Source of the DNA: Moringa oleifera | Taxonomy: Eukaryota > Streptophyta > Magnoliopsida > Brassicales > Moringaceae | Reading direction: 5' to 3' | DNA: 64,000 nucleotides | Assembly (NCBI GenBank): GCA_021397835.1 | Contig: JAJFZO010000658.1 | Location: forward strand, 2,239,501 to 2,303,500 | Shown: positions 12,785 to 26,193 of the stretch, in pieces | Numbering within the stretch: the stretch's first letter is position 1 | Layout: the number at the start of each line of letters is the position of its first letter | Notes under the pieces: model-generated | Seen by the model: only the letters and a program-made list of their open reading frames with translations | What the model was told of the DNA's origin: nothing | The model's database searches: none | Made by a program: the position numbers and the translations under genes

Positions 12785-15700
12785 GTTTGTCTCTGGTAGA
12801 CGACTAGTGAAATTGAAGGACAACAACCAATGGGATTTAAATAGAGCCACAAGAAAGCTTAGATTATGTTAAAAAGAAAAAGAAAAAGAAAAACAGAGAC
12901 AAGCAGACATGAAGAGAGAGAAAGAGATGCACATGTGTCAGAAACCCATTAACTTGGCAGATCTGGAAGGGGGCGGGGGAGTAGCTCGGTGGAATACGCA
13001 AGGAACTTCGAATATTGATTGGTAGTTGCCCGATTTAGTTGGACAAAAAACAGAGAAAGACAGAGCCATGGAAGTTTAAAAAAAAAAAAAAATGCAGACA
13101 GAGACAGCAACTGGAGCAATTTTACCACAATTGACACCATACCTTTTATGGTATTAATTTTACTGTTTTCCCATTTTTACCATTCATATAAGGTAACTTT
13201 TCATTTAGTTTCAGAAAAAGAAAAGGTAACTTTGCATTTTGCCCTTGCCTTCTTCCCATTCCACAACAAATTACAATAAATTCATACGGAGCACTTAGAT
13301 TTGTCAAATTAGGTTTCGTGTATGTATCAGATTTGAACCATGTTATATTTTTAGTAAAATTATAATTTAATAATATTAATAAATCAATTAATTAATTATT
13401 TTTATATTTTTATATAATATTATATATTATTATAATTTTTTAATGAAAAAAGTTCAATATACAATTTTGACTGGTAAAGGATTTTTATCTTCCATGCATT
13501 TGATTAACCTTAAGTAGGCGGTTTCTTTGGTCATTTTGCATTGACGTGTAAATTATAAATTAATTTGTTAATTATTAAAGAGGAGAAATTTATTGGTCAA
13601 CCTGCTAATTAAATTGTCTATAAAATAATTCAAGGCGGTAGGGCATTCAATGTATATGTGTCCCCATCTATTCTATAATGCTACTACCCATGGCATTAGC
13701 TTAACAAAGTTTTATTGAATTATTTAATAAAACGTAATTAAAATTAAATTAAATTAAAAAATTAGATTTCAAGTGTCAAATTGATTCCTTCATAAAACAT
13801 AAAGCTCATATTATAACTATTATTATTTTTATTTTTAATTATAATAAATATAAAATTGAATTAAAATTAACATAAGATAGTAATTTAATTTTTAGAATTT
13901 TAAAAAATTGAAAGATTCGAGACATTATTTCGTGATTATTCCACAAAAGATGAGATTGATGCCCCTATTGTAGGATTTCTTCGAGTTTATCCAGGAAAAA
14001 ATAAGAGAAGAAAGTGATGGAAAAAGACGTTGTGGGGCCCCTGATTTAAAAATTTTAAAAATGACGTGGCAAGCTGAGCATCACATCCTTTCTGATGAGT
14101 TCAGTATCGTGTGGCTCCAGATTAACTGGTTCTTCTATTAACAATGGCCAATAATTTGTATTGGCTCCGAAAATTGTTAGGTTTTATTTATTTTATCCAC
14201 GAACAAAAAAAGTAATGGACAAATTAATTATTTAAATTCTACAGCCATCTCGCACGCGCGTCCCGTGCTATGTAAAAAGGCTCACGTGCGTCCTGTGTCA
14301 TGTAAAAGTCTATAAACATTGAAAAGTTGCTAACAGTGGGTCGAGAAGATACTCGAATCTAAAACCCGAAAAGTTTGTCGTTAAACACCGCGTTGTGACT
14401 TTGTATTCTTTTGAACGTTATACGCTGCGTTTTTGACTTTGCTGTTTTTTTCTTCTCTTATTCTAGAAGTTTTCTGAACATAATTGGTTATTAAGTGAAC
14501 AATTATGCAAAATTACCCAAATTCTCACCTCAGCATGAATTTTTTCTCGTTACATTAATTAATTAATTATAAAATATTAAACACACGAAATTATTAAGAT
14601 GGGCAACTTGAAGGTGAAGTGGGTAATGGATTAGGTATCACCGTAAATGTACATGTTTTTCACAATCTTTTTCTTTGGTGTAACATATGTTTTACCTTAT
14701 TATTTAATTTGTTATTTATTCAATTTGTTCGACTATGATATAATTATTACAATAATTTAAAATATCATTGAACTTATTCAAAATAAAGTACTATAGAATT
14801 CATTCGCATTATTTTTAAAGCAGTTCAACAATGTAAATATGTTTAATTTTTTAATAATTTAAGTTAAATTTTAATTAAATTATTTTTATTAATTAAAATT
14901 AATTTAAAAATTTTATATTTCTTAAAAAATATATTTTTCAAAGTTTGAAATGATAGTCACCCTGATATATGTGGTACAATGTGAATCAAGATGTCATAAT
15001 TTGAATATGACCCAAGAGGAAATCAAGTGGCATGTTTGCTTGGAATTAAACGGAACTATATATTAAAGAGGACTATAACATTGTTAATCGTCGCACACTT
15101 GTAAGAATACCGAGTTTTGAAGCTTAACAACCTCACATTTGTAGCTCCTTAAGTGGGAATAAGGAGTGGCTCTTAGGATCCCCAAAGATTTGGAAGATTG
15201 TGAAGTGGGTATTGTGATTTTTGTCCATTCTTTAGCGGACACATAGATAAGCCATTATTTTTTGTCTTTATTACTTTTAATTTAATGTTTGATGCGATAC
15301 TCTTTTTATTCACCTTCTTTACGTTTAAAATTAGTTCATGCTAGCTTTTTAATTGCCTAACTTCATTCTATAATGTATGATCAACCCACTTGGTGACTAA
15401 ATTTTACTACATTGTTTTTTATAAAATCAAAACTTGTGAGTAATATTTTTATTTATTTAAAAAATTCTATAAAATTTAAAATTGATGATAAAAATTAATA
15501 CTGTTGGGTTTGATATCTTTACTTATTAGCACACATTTTTGGATTTCATTTTTTATTTACTTTAAAATATACATTAAAAAAATAAGATGTAATTAAATTT
15601 GAAGTTACATATTTTTTAATAAATTAATAAATGACGTAAGATTTGATTCGGTCTTTAAGATGATGTCACGGGTAAAAAAATTGACCTACTTTGAATTTTT

Positions 15701-17761
15701 TTCTGTGTTACTTGCTAATTTAAACATCGATAAGATTTTCACTACACTTCATAATCACCTATGGTGACGTTCAAATTTTATTAATTTTTAATAATATCAT
15801 ATTATAATCTAAACTGTTTCAGGTAGCCTTAGGATCTATTGAAAAGCTTTTTAAAGCAAAACGGGAAGTGTTTGTGGGAGTCAAGATGGGAAGAAGATTG
15901 GATAGCAGTAGGCCATGGTTTGCATAATGGAGTTGATTTGATCTGAAAGGGTGCATTGGATATTCCAGATGCATGAATTGAGCTATTAAATAAATTTTAA
16001 ATTAATATAATGACATGTCGCTTACGTGGATTAAAGAAAAAAGTGACAGTGGATCTTTGAGAGAAATTGTGAGTGATTTAATGGTTTTTTTTTTGTGGAG
16101 CAAACACCAATAATTTAAACTTCAATTATTTCATCTGTAATCATAATAAAGTATCATAATGGGATGTCCTTATAAATTGTAAGTTTGGATCTCGGAGGAA
16201 TGATTGAAGAATCTGTCTCTCAAATAATTTTCTGTAAACATCAGCAACAGCTACCTTTTGGGACAAAGATTCCCATCATTAATTTTTCCCTTTTAACATT
16301 AAATGAGGCCAATTTTAACTGTTGGGGAACGACACTGCTTGATTGGCTGAGCCATAAAAGGGACCTGTTTTATTGCCCAAAAAACAGAGTTTAGTCTATG
16401 TGTAAGATAATCAAGATAATTGATTAGTTTGTCATTTCTGATGTCAGATTTTGATCATATAGTTTATTTAATGATAGTGAAATTGTTTTAATTCTACGTT
16501 ATATTACATTATGATTCCTCAAAGAAAAATTTCATGTCAGTATCTATTATAATTTTTAAATATGCTTCTCAATGTATGAAAGATTGAAATCTATATATTA
16601 CATGGTAAAATAATTTATGGGAATCTCATTTCCTGGGTTTGAAGAGAGAAACTGAAGAGGAATGTTTAGACAATAAATGGGCAAAAACGAAGGTGGCTTT
16701 GCATCATCGGATTGGGAGAAGTAGTATAATTGCAAAGAACAGTAATACAAATTTGAGGGCCAGAGGGAAAGGCTGTGCCCATATTCTGCATTATAATGTG
16801 TGGGGAGGAGGCCACAACCCCCAGAGGGAGGCTCTAGTCATTGATGAGGAATGGACTTGTTTGTGGAGAAAGTGATGGGTCCTCCACTGCTATGTCTCCA
16901 CGTGATCTCACTTTCCACACAATCATGGACTAGCTATGATTCAAACGCATAAACAGAAAAAGAAAGGTGTATCACTCCACTGACAAATCCTACAAACTCC
17001 CCACTGCATTATTGGGATAATACTAACAAATCTCTCCTTGTCCCCCTTATTCTACAATCAACTCTTTACCTACCATGTTCTATTTTATAATAAAACATGC
17101 GCGCATACAGACTTGGAGCATGAAGCTTCCCTTGGCTGCGCTGCGCTGCCTTGCAAAACAGAGCTATTTACATCTCTTGTAGAACAATTCACAGGACACA
17201 TACCCTACATTTCATTTCAGAATTCCTGTGTGTATATTCTTTTCAGACAAATTCCACCAAAAAACGCACACCATACAGCTCTCATAAAAGCTGGATGTTA
17301 CATGTCAGCATTTTCCATCTGATAGAAAAAAAACTTGTTCAATTTATATAAGAACTATAGAGAGTATGAGTAAATAGCCAAGAGGAGTTCATACATGATG
17401 CATTTTCCTGTATCCAACAAAATAAACAAATTTCCAGGTTTTTAATACATACCCATGGGGGGAGGGGAGACAACCGATCAAAACTTTTAGGGAAATGAAT
17501 AATCAATGAACTCAAACATCAGGCTATCCTTAGAACCAATGAGAAAAGATGATTCAAGCAAGGAATTTACAATTAAAGACGAGAAGCTTTGAGCTCAAAC
17601 AGTTAGGCACCAATCGTGCAGGACCTGAACAGAAGTCTCCTGCGCAACTCTGTTTCAAAGCCTCATATGTCATCTTCCTAAGAAAACTGAAATCATGTAA
17701 GTTGTCCTCTTGTATGTGTGTATTAGAATATTCTTGTCTTCTCTGTTATCTATAATAATGT
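12785..17761. other. intergenic: invertase promoter side and TPP 3' flank
   Basis: No gene I can support in about 5 kb. The left end is the invertase 5' flank. The middle is very AT-rich, with a small GC-richer patch at 14251-14311 made of two imperfect 30-bp copies. A longer open frame at 16639-16875 (78 codons) lacks any family similarity and codon signal. The last 300-400 bases before 17762 are probably 3' untranslated sequence of the trehalose phosphatase gene. Confidence 0.5.
14251..14311. repeat. two imperfect 30-bp tandem copies with a G-box
   Basis: The block GCGTCCCGTGCTATGTAAAA is followed 30 bases later by GCGTCCTGTGTCATGTAAAA. The second copy is preceded by CACGTG. The patch stands out from AT-rich surroundings. 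No gene is adjacent. Confidence 0.6.
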
Positions 17762-20026
17762 TCACAGAGCACTGGACTTCTTCCATACCACTAGTGATTT
17801 GAGAAACTCCATCACCTACACAAATAACAGACTGTTACTCAAGAACCCGTGGGGGCAAATGAAAGAACAAAAAAGTTGGCTTCAGTGTAGAAATCTAAGC
17901 ATTCACATATCAAGAAGAGAAATTGCTTCAATAAGACGTCGCATACCTCTGAAGGGTCCCTGAGAGAGTAAAATGCTTTGCTTTCCTTTGGCACAGATGA
18001 CACCAGAATGCCATAACCACCATTACTCTCTCTCAACACCTGTTGCAAGTACAGCAAGTGGATATCTTAGACGATAACACCACAAGCAATGTATCAAAAC
18101 GCTAACATCATGGTTCTTAGGAAGTTACAACCAAGATACCTTGAATGCATCTTCATCTGTCCGGTCATCTCCAACGTAAATTGGGAGCACATCATCACAG
18201 TTGCTAAGTCCTAAAATATATATATATTTTTTTATGTCACAGGGTACAAAATGAGAAATAGGAAGACATATATAATAACATAAAGCTGGATAGAGCACAT
18301 ACAAAAAGCTGAAAAATAACTGACCTAGTGATTCAAGCAGAAAAGTTACAGCTTTCCCCTTATCCCAGTTAATCACAGGCCGGACCTCCAAAACCTAATT
18401 TTGAGGTCGACAGAACACAACATTTATAAGTCAGAAATATGTCATCTATTGACAAAAATATCATCATTTTCTATGTTGCTTCCATTGATTACCTTCCGTC
18501 CATGAGTTAATCCCAGACGTGGGTAGTCTTTAATCACCTCATGGACACGTTGTGCAACTACAGTCCAACTCTGAAAACAAATTCCAGAAAGTAAAACAGA
18601 AGTTAATCCTTCAAGTCAAGCAAATACTTCTACTTGATCTAACGAAGACCTCAGTGCTCAAACTCTACCTTCTCATCCACGTTGCGGTAATGTACAGAGA
18701 CACAGAATTTATTGTTCTCAACTTTTGCTCCTTTAATGTCTTTTGTACTATCCACAAGCAAGCGAAGAACCTGTTAAACCACAAATCAATAAGAAAGACA
18801 AAATAGAGTAAGTAATAAAAAATGAGAAATCAGTAATCTGAAACACTGCAAGAGCAGGTATTCACGCACCTCATCAATCATAGGTAGAAACTCACCAGCA
18901 GGCTGGAATAAATTAACTTCCTTCCCCTGTTTAACAAAGACATCAAACAAAAGATCCAATTAACAAACTACTAATCACAGGAAAAGATATATATTAAGGA
19001 AGTGCTTGAAAAATTACATAGGCAATTACCTGCTTGTCAATGGATCTCGTACAATTTGGCTGGTCACCAGACACAGATTCTTTGACAGGACCCATGATGT
19101 CCATGCCATGACTACCCGCATAATAGAGTTCAGTTAGTCCTACAAACTCAAATACCTGAAGCAATAGAAGCAACAATTGCCACAACCGAAAATTGATAAG
19201 TACCGCTGATAATATAAGCAAACATATGAAGGAGCATCAAATTCATAGGAAGATTTCAACATTATATCAAATGCTTATTATTTAAATGGAACCAGCAACT
19301 TCTCTGATTAAAAAATAAAAAATAAAAAATAAAAGGAACCAGCAAATTCACCTTGTCACGGCTTCTTCCACTAATTATTGCTGTTGGGAAACATTTTGCT
19401 ACATTTTTCACAGCAGTACGCATCTGAAAAAAGGCCTCATTAGCATGCAATAAGTATAAAAGGAAGGAAGTGATGAACTTCACTGGAAGTTGGCAAGTCC
19501 TTACAGCATTAGACATGAATGCACAGTCAGGGTTATCTACAATTGGTGAAAGAGTCCCATCATAATCCAAAAACAAAGCTATTCTTTTCCCTTTTGCATA
19601 ATTTGTGATTTGCTCAAAAGAGGTGAGAGCTGATGGATACTTAAGCTGTAAAATCAGAGAAGGTAGATGCATAAGAGCGCAAAAAAAAACTCATTTAGAA
19701 GTTATTTGTATGTTAAAGGGAAAAAAGTTTACCATCCAGGTTGAGTAAGCAACATCAGTATCAGTTGATGAAATCTCATTATTGATATTCTTGGTTATTT
19801 TCTTGTGAGGAGGAGATGAGGATTTCATGGCATCAAGCCAACCACTGGAACGAACATCATCAAGTATCCCAGTTTTCTTTCTAGGAACAGTTAGGATTAG
19901 ATTTGGAGAAAAAGCTGCTCCTGTTGAGGAGTATGGCAACAGATTGGAATGTATGCCTAATCTAGACTTGCTTATGGGTGCAGAATCAGTAATAACTGGA
20001 GAAGTATGATTAGATTTCAGGTCCAT
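17762..20026 (-). CDS. TPP: trehalose-6-phosphate phosphatase
   Basis: Eleven exons: 19733-20026, 19505-19645, 19352-19423, 19030-19155, 18870-18926, 18669-18770, 18493-18570, 18325-18394, 18140-18210, 17947-18039 and 17762-17815. They join without frame loss to 385 residues, the same length as I recall for Arabidopsis TPPA. The enzyme removes phosphate from trehalose-6-phosphate, a sugar-status signal. It is a HAD-type phosphatase: [12 protein letters not shown] (catalytic Asp about 125 and 127), SGRSRDK, and [12 protein letters not shown] near residues 325-336 are all intact. The start was set at [10 protein letters not shown], which aligns with family N-termini. The N-terminal 95 residues are variable, as usual in TPPs. 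It belongs to the TPPA/TPPD-like class, judged by eye only. Confidence 0.95.
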
Positions 20027-23000
20027 GGGATCCAGATTTGCACCACGGTCAGCAAAGTAGAAACCAAGAAATATTATACTGCAGATTATCCAAAGGAATG
20101 CAGATGATTTATTCAATCTTCTTAGGGAGAATCCTTTTCACCCAACCCTTTTATCGATGAAGAACCACCTCTTCAGAGTCTTTTGTCACAGCTAATTGGT
20201 GAGTAGTCCATCAATCACAGTAATCCTGAAAACTGTTGAGAAAAAAATATGCTAAGTAAAGAGTCAATGAGTTCAATACCTGGACATATATCAAACAAAC
20301 TATACCTGCACCAGTGAATCTCCCTGATCATTGTGCATCAATGAGCTCACAGAATGTTCTGCCTCTAGATTCAGATCCTAGCAAAATTTTTTCCTCAGTG
20401 AGAACGAGTCTAGCTAACTAATGCAATCTTAAAGGACAGCCGAAATGCTCAGAGAAATTTAATGCAGTAACTGATTTTAGAAATGCAAATATATGCACAC
20501 AGACACGTATAAATGTTTATGTATATACTTGTAAATATATACATATATACGGCAAAACTAGCGAATCAGATCATACAAGTAACACCAGAGAGCACAGAAG
20601 AAAACCCATTAACGAAACTGATATCATGAGTTTGCCAAAGAATTTCTCCGAAGAGACACAAGAACAAAGATGATATGCCAAAGAGAAGAACAGGTTGCCT
20701 ATATTATGCATCATAACAAAAATCCCAAGAGCTAAGACTTCTAAAAACTCAAGAAAAATTGAATACCAACATTCCCAATCTGACCATTGCTAAGGATTTT
20801 GCAAACAAGAAGAATCATAAACTTTCTACTGGTTCTGACCTCTTACACCTCTTGCTTCCTTTTTATGTTTAGTCTTATTCTCTCTGGACCAAGTCACTTT
20901 CTTTTAGAATTGTTAAAGTTAAAGTTACTTAGATAAGCCTCTTGGCATATTCAATTACTCCTAATTCTCTAATTGCTTTCATCACAACTACCAAGTTTTC
21001 TGCCTTAACTTGTGAAGAAAATAAGTGATATATCAAAGTTTATCGCGCCTACATCAGCACCAGTTACAAAAATATAAAATCACATAATACAGATGATAAA
21101 CTTAATAAAACAGGTTCATCTATCATGACGAAATAGTCAATATTATTTGGTTATCGACATACTGTGGTCTTATGCAGCAAAACAGCTAGTTCCCTGACAA
21201 TGGGCAGATACTTAAAACGAAAGAGACTCTAACACAAATGGCAACCAAACAACTGAATGAGTTGCTAAAAGAATGTCCAAGTCAATGAGCTGCTGGTCAC
21301 ATGATTATGATCAAAGCTCATAAAACAAAAGTTTTAAACAGTTGCTTAAACTTACAAGACCACAAGTCCTAGTAATATGATTTGATCTGTTTATATCCTT
21401 TCTATCACAATAAAGCTTAACACTTTGATGTAACATGCCTTCCAGATTTCAAGATGTGATGTGTTCCTTATTTACCGTGTCTATCTTCCTCCAACAGTTT
21501 TAGAAACAAAATTATCGATGATATTTCATGACAAAGATAACACACATAATTTTAGAGCTACAACAACTTTACACCACCCATCTTAGATAGTAACCTGAAG
21601 AAAAATAAACAAAAGTAGCAATATCAAAAGATAACTTAGAATAGTATTTGGGGTATTTTGTCATTGAAAAGGTGGATTGCATGCTAACAGTTAATCACCC
21701 TAAATCAAGAAAATATACATCATGAATATTTTAAAAGAAAACAGAAAACCAAAACAAGGACTAGCACTAAAAACTGGCCCACAAAAATAATATGTGGTAG
21801 AGGAAATATTAAAAATCAGCCCTTCTACATAATGAAATCTCCCCTACCCCACATGGTGAGGAGGAAAGAATGCCATATGCAAACGCTGGTCATGGCCCTA
21901 CCAAGAAGTAGGGAATCATTAAAAATGTGGACCCAAGACAGAAAGACTCAGCTATGACACTGATGCAAAGAATAGAAATCCATATACACCACACTGTTGT
22001 TGCTATCAAGCATCACAGTGACAACTACAACATAAAATTTCCTAGTAAAAGTAAAGAAACATAAAACGCATTTGCATATGCGTTAACAAATAAAATTGCC
22101 TACTTTGAAAGGTTAACAAAACCACCGGAAAATTAAACCCAATAATAGCATTGAAAGGTCAAGAATGCAGCACTGAAAAGTATGCCTTTGAAAAATAGAC
22201 AGCTGACCTTCCATGCACCTTGTAGTGTACAGAGGCCGACAAATATTTAAGACTAGAAAATCAAAGATGGAAGCAAACATAATGTCACATCAGCTTAAAC
22301 AAACACAAACCAACCAAGGTCGACCTATCTGTAAAAGTGAAACACACCGACTAACCAATAATGCCACAGGCATAAGCACAAGAAATTGTAGAGAACAAGT
22401 AAAAAAAATCACAGAACAACAAGCAGGTGAATCATGAATGATAACTCAAAACAGAAAAAAATAGAAGGAAAATTAAAAATTTTACTCCATAAACCAAAAT
22501 CTTAAATCTTAACTGGAAAAGCTTCGGCTTGAAATCATGGATTAGACCAAGCATCTAAAACGATGGATACATGCAGTTCGATATCCCAATGAAAGGCATA
22601 TAAACATTACATCAAATAATACAAATAGAAAAAGTGCAAGAATTAAACATTTGAGTAAAAGTAAACAAGCAAACGGCATTATGTGCAAAAGCAAAGCCCC
22701 TTTAGCAAAGAACCCTAACGTACCTAATTTATCAGCGCGAAACCAAACCGGAAGCCAGAGATACCAAACACGAAGGCGCTCTCCAAAATGCAGGTCCCTT
22801 CAAGAACAAAGCCAAAGAGAACAGAGAATCGATAAAAAATGACAAGTCACCGGCTGATATCCATAAAAGGAATCAAGAAACAAGTTTATACACCGTTTGG
22901 CGGCTGAAAATGCAAAAAAAAAAAAAAAATGAAGGAAGATTCTATCAATTTTCCTTTCTCACCAACCAAAGGGAAAAGGAAACGCCAAAGGTACGGCAGA

Positions 23001-23120
23001 AAAAGAGGGAAAAAAACGAAGAAAAAACCAAACGAATAGTCACCTAAATTGGCAAAGAAATGGCAGCGACCGAGAAACAACCGAAATCGTACGCGATACC
23101 GAAAAACAAAAGAATCAGAA

Positions 23121-23141
23121 GAGACAGAGAGAGAGAGAGAA
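23121..23141. repeat. GA/CT microsatellite in the TPP leader
   Basis: A (GA)n run on the plus strand, so (CT)n in the TPP transcript sense, just downstream of the presumed transcription start. CT-rich starts are typical of plant 5' leaders. Confidence 0.7.
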
Positions 23142-23163
23142 TATAAGAAAAGAAGAAGAAAAG

Positions 23164-23174
23164 GCTTAAATATA
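23164..23174 (-). promoter_or_regulatory. likely TATA box of the TPP gene
   Basis: The minus strand reads CTATATTTAAG about 30 bases before the CT-rich run that probably starts the transcript. The position depends on the leader model and has not been checked with transcripts. Confidence 0.45.
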
Positions 23175-23473
23175 GCCTTGGTATTTATAGAGTTTCGGTT
23201 TCGACGAAACTTGCTTTGCAAAGTAAGCTCTCGGTTGTTGAATCAGGAAACACACCCAAAATATTTCCCCACTTTTCTCATACAACGTGCACTAGACTTT
23301 CCAAGGAAGTAGCGCGTTTGCGTCCCGCGTCCCATCCGCGGGTGGCGTCTGCTCATTAGTTTAATTTGGTTAACATTAACTGAAGGTTCTTGGTTTGTTG
23401 GTTACTCTAAATAGATAAAATATATAAAACTGCCAAACATGTGGGCTCCCGAGGGATCTATTAAGGAGGTTGG

Positions 23474-23824
23474 CACGTGGCTTGGAGACTTTGAGGCTAA
23501 AGCGCGTGACGACACCTGTGATTGAGTGGGAGCTGACGTGGCCACGTTTAAGAGGGGGGACCCTCCACGTAAGTGCTGGACGTGTTGCTTAGGTCGCGTC
23601 ACTTTCAGTCACAGCTGGGTCGTCGCCGGTCGGTGACGGTCGTTAGCTTGGTTTGTAGCCAAACTGGTCCCACGTGGCAGGCTCGGATCCATCCTTCCCC
23701 TTGTTTTAAGAAGCACCAGCCTCTCGATTGGTTGAGGTGGCAGTCCCTGACGGGTCCACCCTACCCACAATCACCCATACATTCATAGCCTCACGTGTAA
23801 CCTATTGGCACTTTCCTACACGTG
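23474..23824. promoter_or_regulatory. G-box/ABRE cluster upstream of TPP
   Basis: Four perfect CACGTG cores occur within 351 bases: 23474, 23671, 23792 and 23819. ACGTGGC/GCCACGT-type cores lie near 23535-23547 and CCACGT at 23565. CACGTG and ACGTGGC are binding cores for bZIP (ABF/AREB) and bHLH (PIF, MYC) factors. They lie about 300-690 bases upstream of the presumed TPP start, in a block much richer in GC than its flanks. This suggests control by abscisic acid, stress or light, which is inference. Confidence 0.6.
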
Positions 23825-26193
23825 TTGTAAATTCATTCGCTACCAAAAAATAATTTATTTTAGTAATTTAATTTCTTCGGCTTTTCCTCATGCATGTTGA
23901 GGACAGAGACATGGTCAAGGAGAATCATACATTAGTTGATAGAAAAAGATGTTAACAATATTATTTATAATACTCGGGTCGGGGCGGGTCTGACCATGGG
24001 GCCCAAGGGGTTGCCGAGAAGACAGGTAATGGATTTCACTTGGTCAAAGAAGCTGACAAGACGGAACAAAAAGAAATAATTAATTAAATAATGTTGAAAT
24101 ATCGAAAAAATAAACAATTAATTTAAAAAAAGGAAAAAGGGAGGCAGAAGTGAGATTTGGTGGTTTTCGAGGGAAGCGGTAGTGGGTTGTGATTGGCGGT
24201 TGGATGATGATCTTTTGGAATCTTCCTTTTCAACGGCGTGGTTTGTGGGTTTAAGTTTGACCGCCCCAAACAATTTCTTTCCGAAAAGGGGGAGTGTTTG
24301 GGACAGGAAGGATTTTGATCCTTGGTTGGTTTAAAATCTTGCGCCGAGCAGACATAATTTTATAATCTCTAGGGAGCACGAGTACCACGGCGAGAGGGTA
24401 ACATGTGCATATTTGAAAAAAGGGTGGTTAGTTCACATGTACCTAACATTACATAAAACTAAGCTAATTAAATACATTTCATACATAACAAAAAAGTTAG
24501 TAGTTTATGCGAGTGGTTGTCTAAGCCTTTCATTGCTAAGAAAGGGTATATATTGGAACATTTTGTCCCAGCTAAATGTATAAATATTTTTATATTTTAA
24601 TAATTATAAAATATTATATTATTTTGATCTATATTATATTGTAATATTATATATATTATTATTTAAATATTGAATATTGAGCATTTTGAATTATATCTTT
24701 TTGCACGTTAATCTGATCTCTCAACCAGATCCAACTAAAATCTTTTTCAGTTAATTTAACTCTGATTTAAAACACTTTTCAAGTGATATAATATATTTCG
24801 ATCTTTATGTATTTTAAATTTATATTATTTTTAAAAATTATCTTTTATAATTTTAAATTACATTATTGATGTAAAAAAAAATCAAAATTTTTACACTATT
24901 TAATAGCATGATTTCTAAAAAATATTACATCTCAAATTTTGTTTAGATATCACTGATTTTGGACCAAAAAAATAAAAAATCGTGATTGTTAGATTAAAGT
25001 TTATGCGATGATTTCAATGATTTATGAATGGTCCGAAAAAGATATGAGAATGCAAGGTATTAGTTTGAATTATCAGGAAGCATACTGACATCACATGTGC
25101 ATGGTAGGTACATAAATGTTTCTAAATTGTAATGATGTATAAGTTATACAAAGAAAAAACAAGCACAAAGTCAATATTTCCTTCATGTCTTCCTTGATGA
25201 TGGCTCGAGGTGAACTTTCGTGACAGAGCACTTTTGGACTAAATAAATGTGAACATTAATCTGACCCACCAAGCCGGCTGCTAACTTCCTATTGAAATGC
25301 AAATTCAACATCATAATTAACTTAGTATTAAATTACTAATGGTATCTGTCGACACAATGCTCAATGTTCTAACAACTAATGTTTATTTGAAGCACATTTA
25401 GTTTTTTTTTTTTTTTGGGATTTGTATAAAGTAAGTTAGTTGTGTGTTGGCCATTCTAAGGAGGATGAAAAACGAGATTAATTTTTTAATGAAGCCATTA
25501 GTGACGAGTTAATGACTTAGTTATGCTGTTGGATTCTTAACTCTGAAGAAATCGGCTCAGTTTGACCTGCACCAGTTGTAAAGGTAATGACTCGGCTGAT
25601 GAAGCTTGAATGGATTGTTTAACCCTAAAGGAAATGGAAGGTATCATTGTCACATGAGAGCAAATCACGATTGTTAAACAACAAAAGCAGCCTATTGTTA
25701 TAATATTGAAGATCGTTCATGTCATTTCTGTCATTTAATTCTGTCTGAAGTCATCATAGTCGTCATTTGCTGCAACTGATTTCATGCTTTTGTTTTTACC
25801 TCATTCCCTAAAAATCAATTGATCAAAGAGATATGGGCCCATGAAATTGGGCCACCACTTGGTCTTGATTTCATGTCCCGTTAGAAGGATGATAAGCTTG
25901 ATATCAGTTGGGAAAGAGGAATGTAGAAGAAACCCAAGTTTTGCTTGCAAGCTCTGTTCAAAGCAATACAGACATAGTTTAAAGCACAACCACAGGTACA
26001 AGCTTCTGCAAATAGTGGGAGAAGATCAGAAAATACAAAAGACTCCATTTAGACAAAGAGGACGGGCTAAAGCCTTTCATGATCTGCTCCCTCTTATAAT
26101 AAAAGGGGAATAACAACTGAGCTACATCTTCAGAGTCACAAGCCTGAAGGAACCCAGAAAGGGCATGATTGATTTGTCACAATCAAAATGTTC
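23825..26193. other. intergenic, AT-rich
   Basis: Nothing coding is recognisable. A small GC-richer island lies at about 23970-24330; the rest is AT-rich with poly-T at about 25400. The right end is the 3' flank of the BAG7-like gene. Confidence 0.55.

Larger units (their letters stand above)
20027..23180 (-). other. long 5' leader region of the TPP gene
   Basis: No protein gene fits in these 3.1 kb. A TATA-like box and CT-rich start lie at the far end (about 23120-23174), and a strong acceptor sits just upstream of the TPP start (exon edge about 20078). I therefore read this as a 5' untranslated region with one or more large introns. Plus-strand open frames here (for example 22213-22437, 22651-22842) are A-rich and match nothing. 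The exact leader exons cannot be fixed without transcripts. Confidence 0.5.

Noticed and set aside
16639..16875. 78-codon plus-strand open frame
   Set aside because: Matches no family, lies in isolation, and has no splice partners or leader.
20027..20116. In-frame extension of TPP with a hydrophobic N-terminus (MNKSSAFLWIICSIIFLGFY)
   Set aside because: It would make TPP membrane-anchored, but a strong acceptor (ATAATCTGCAG, exon edge about 20078) lies inside it, and family proteins start at MDLKS. The upstream part is most likely intron.
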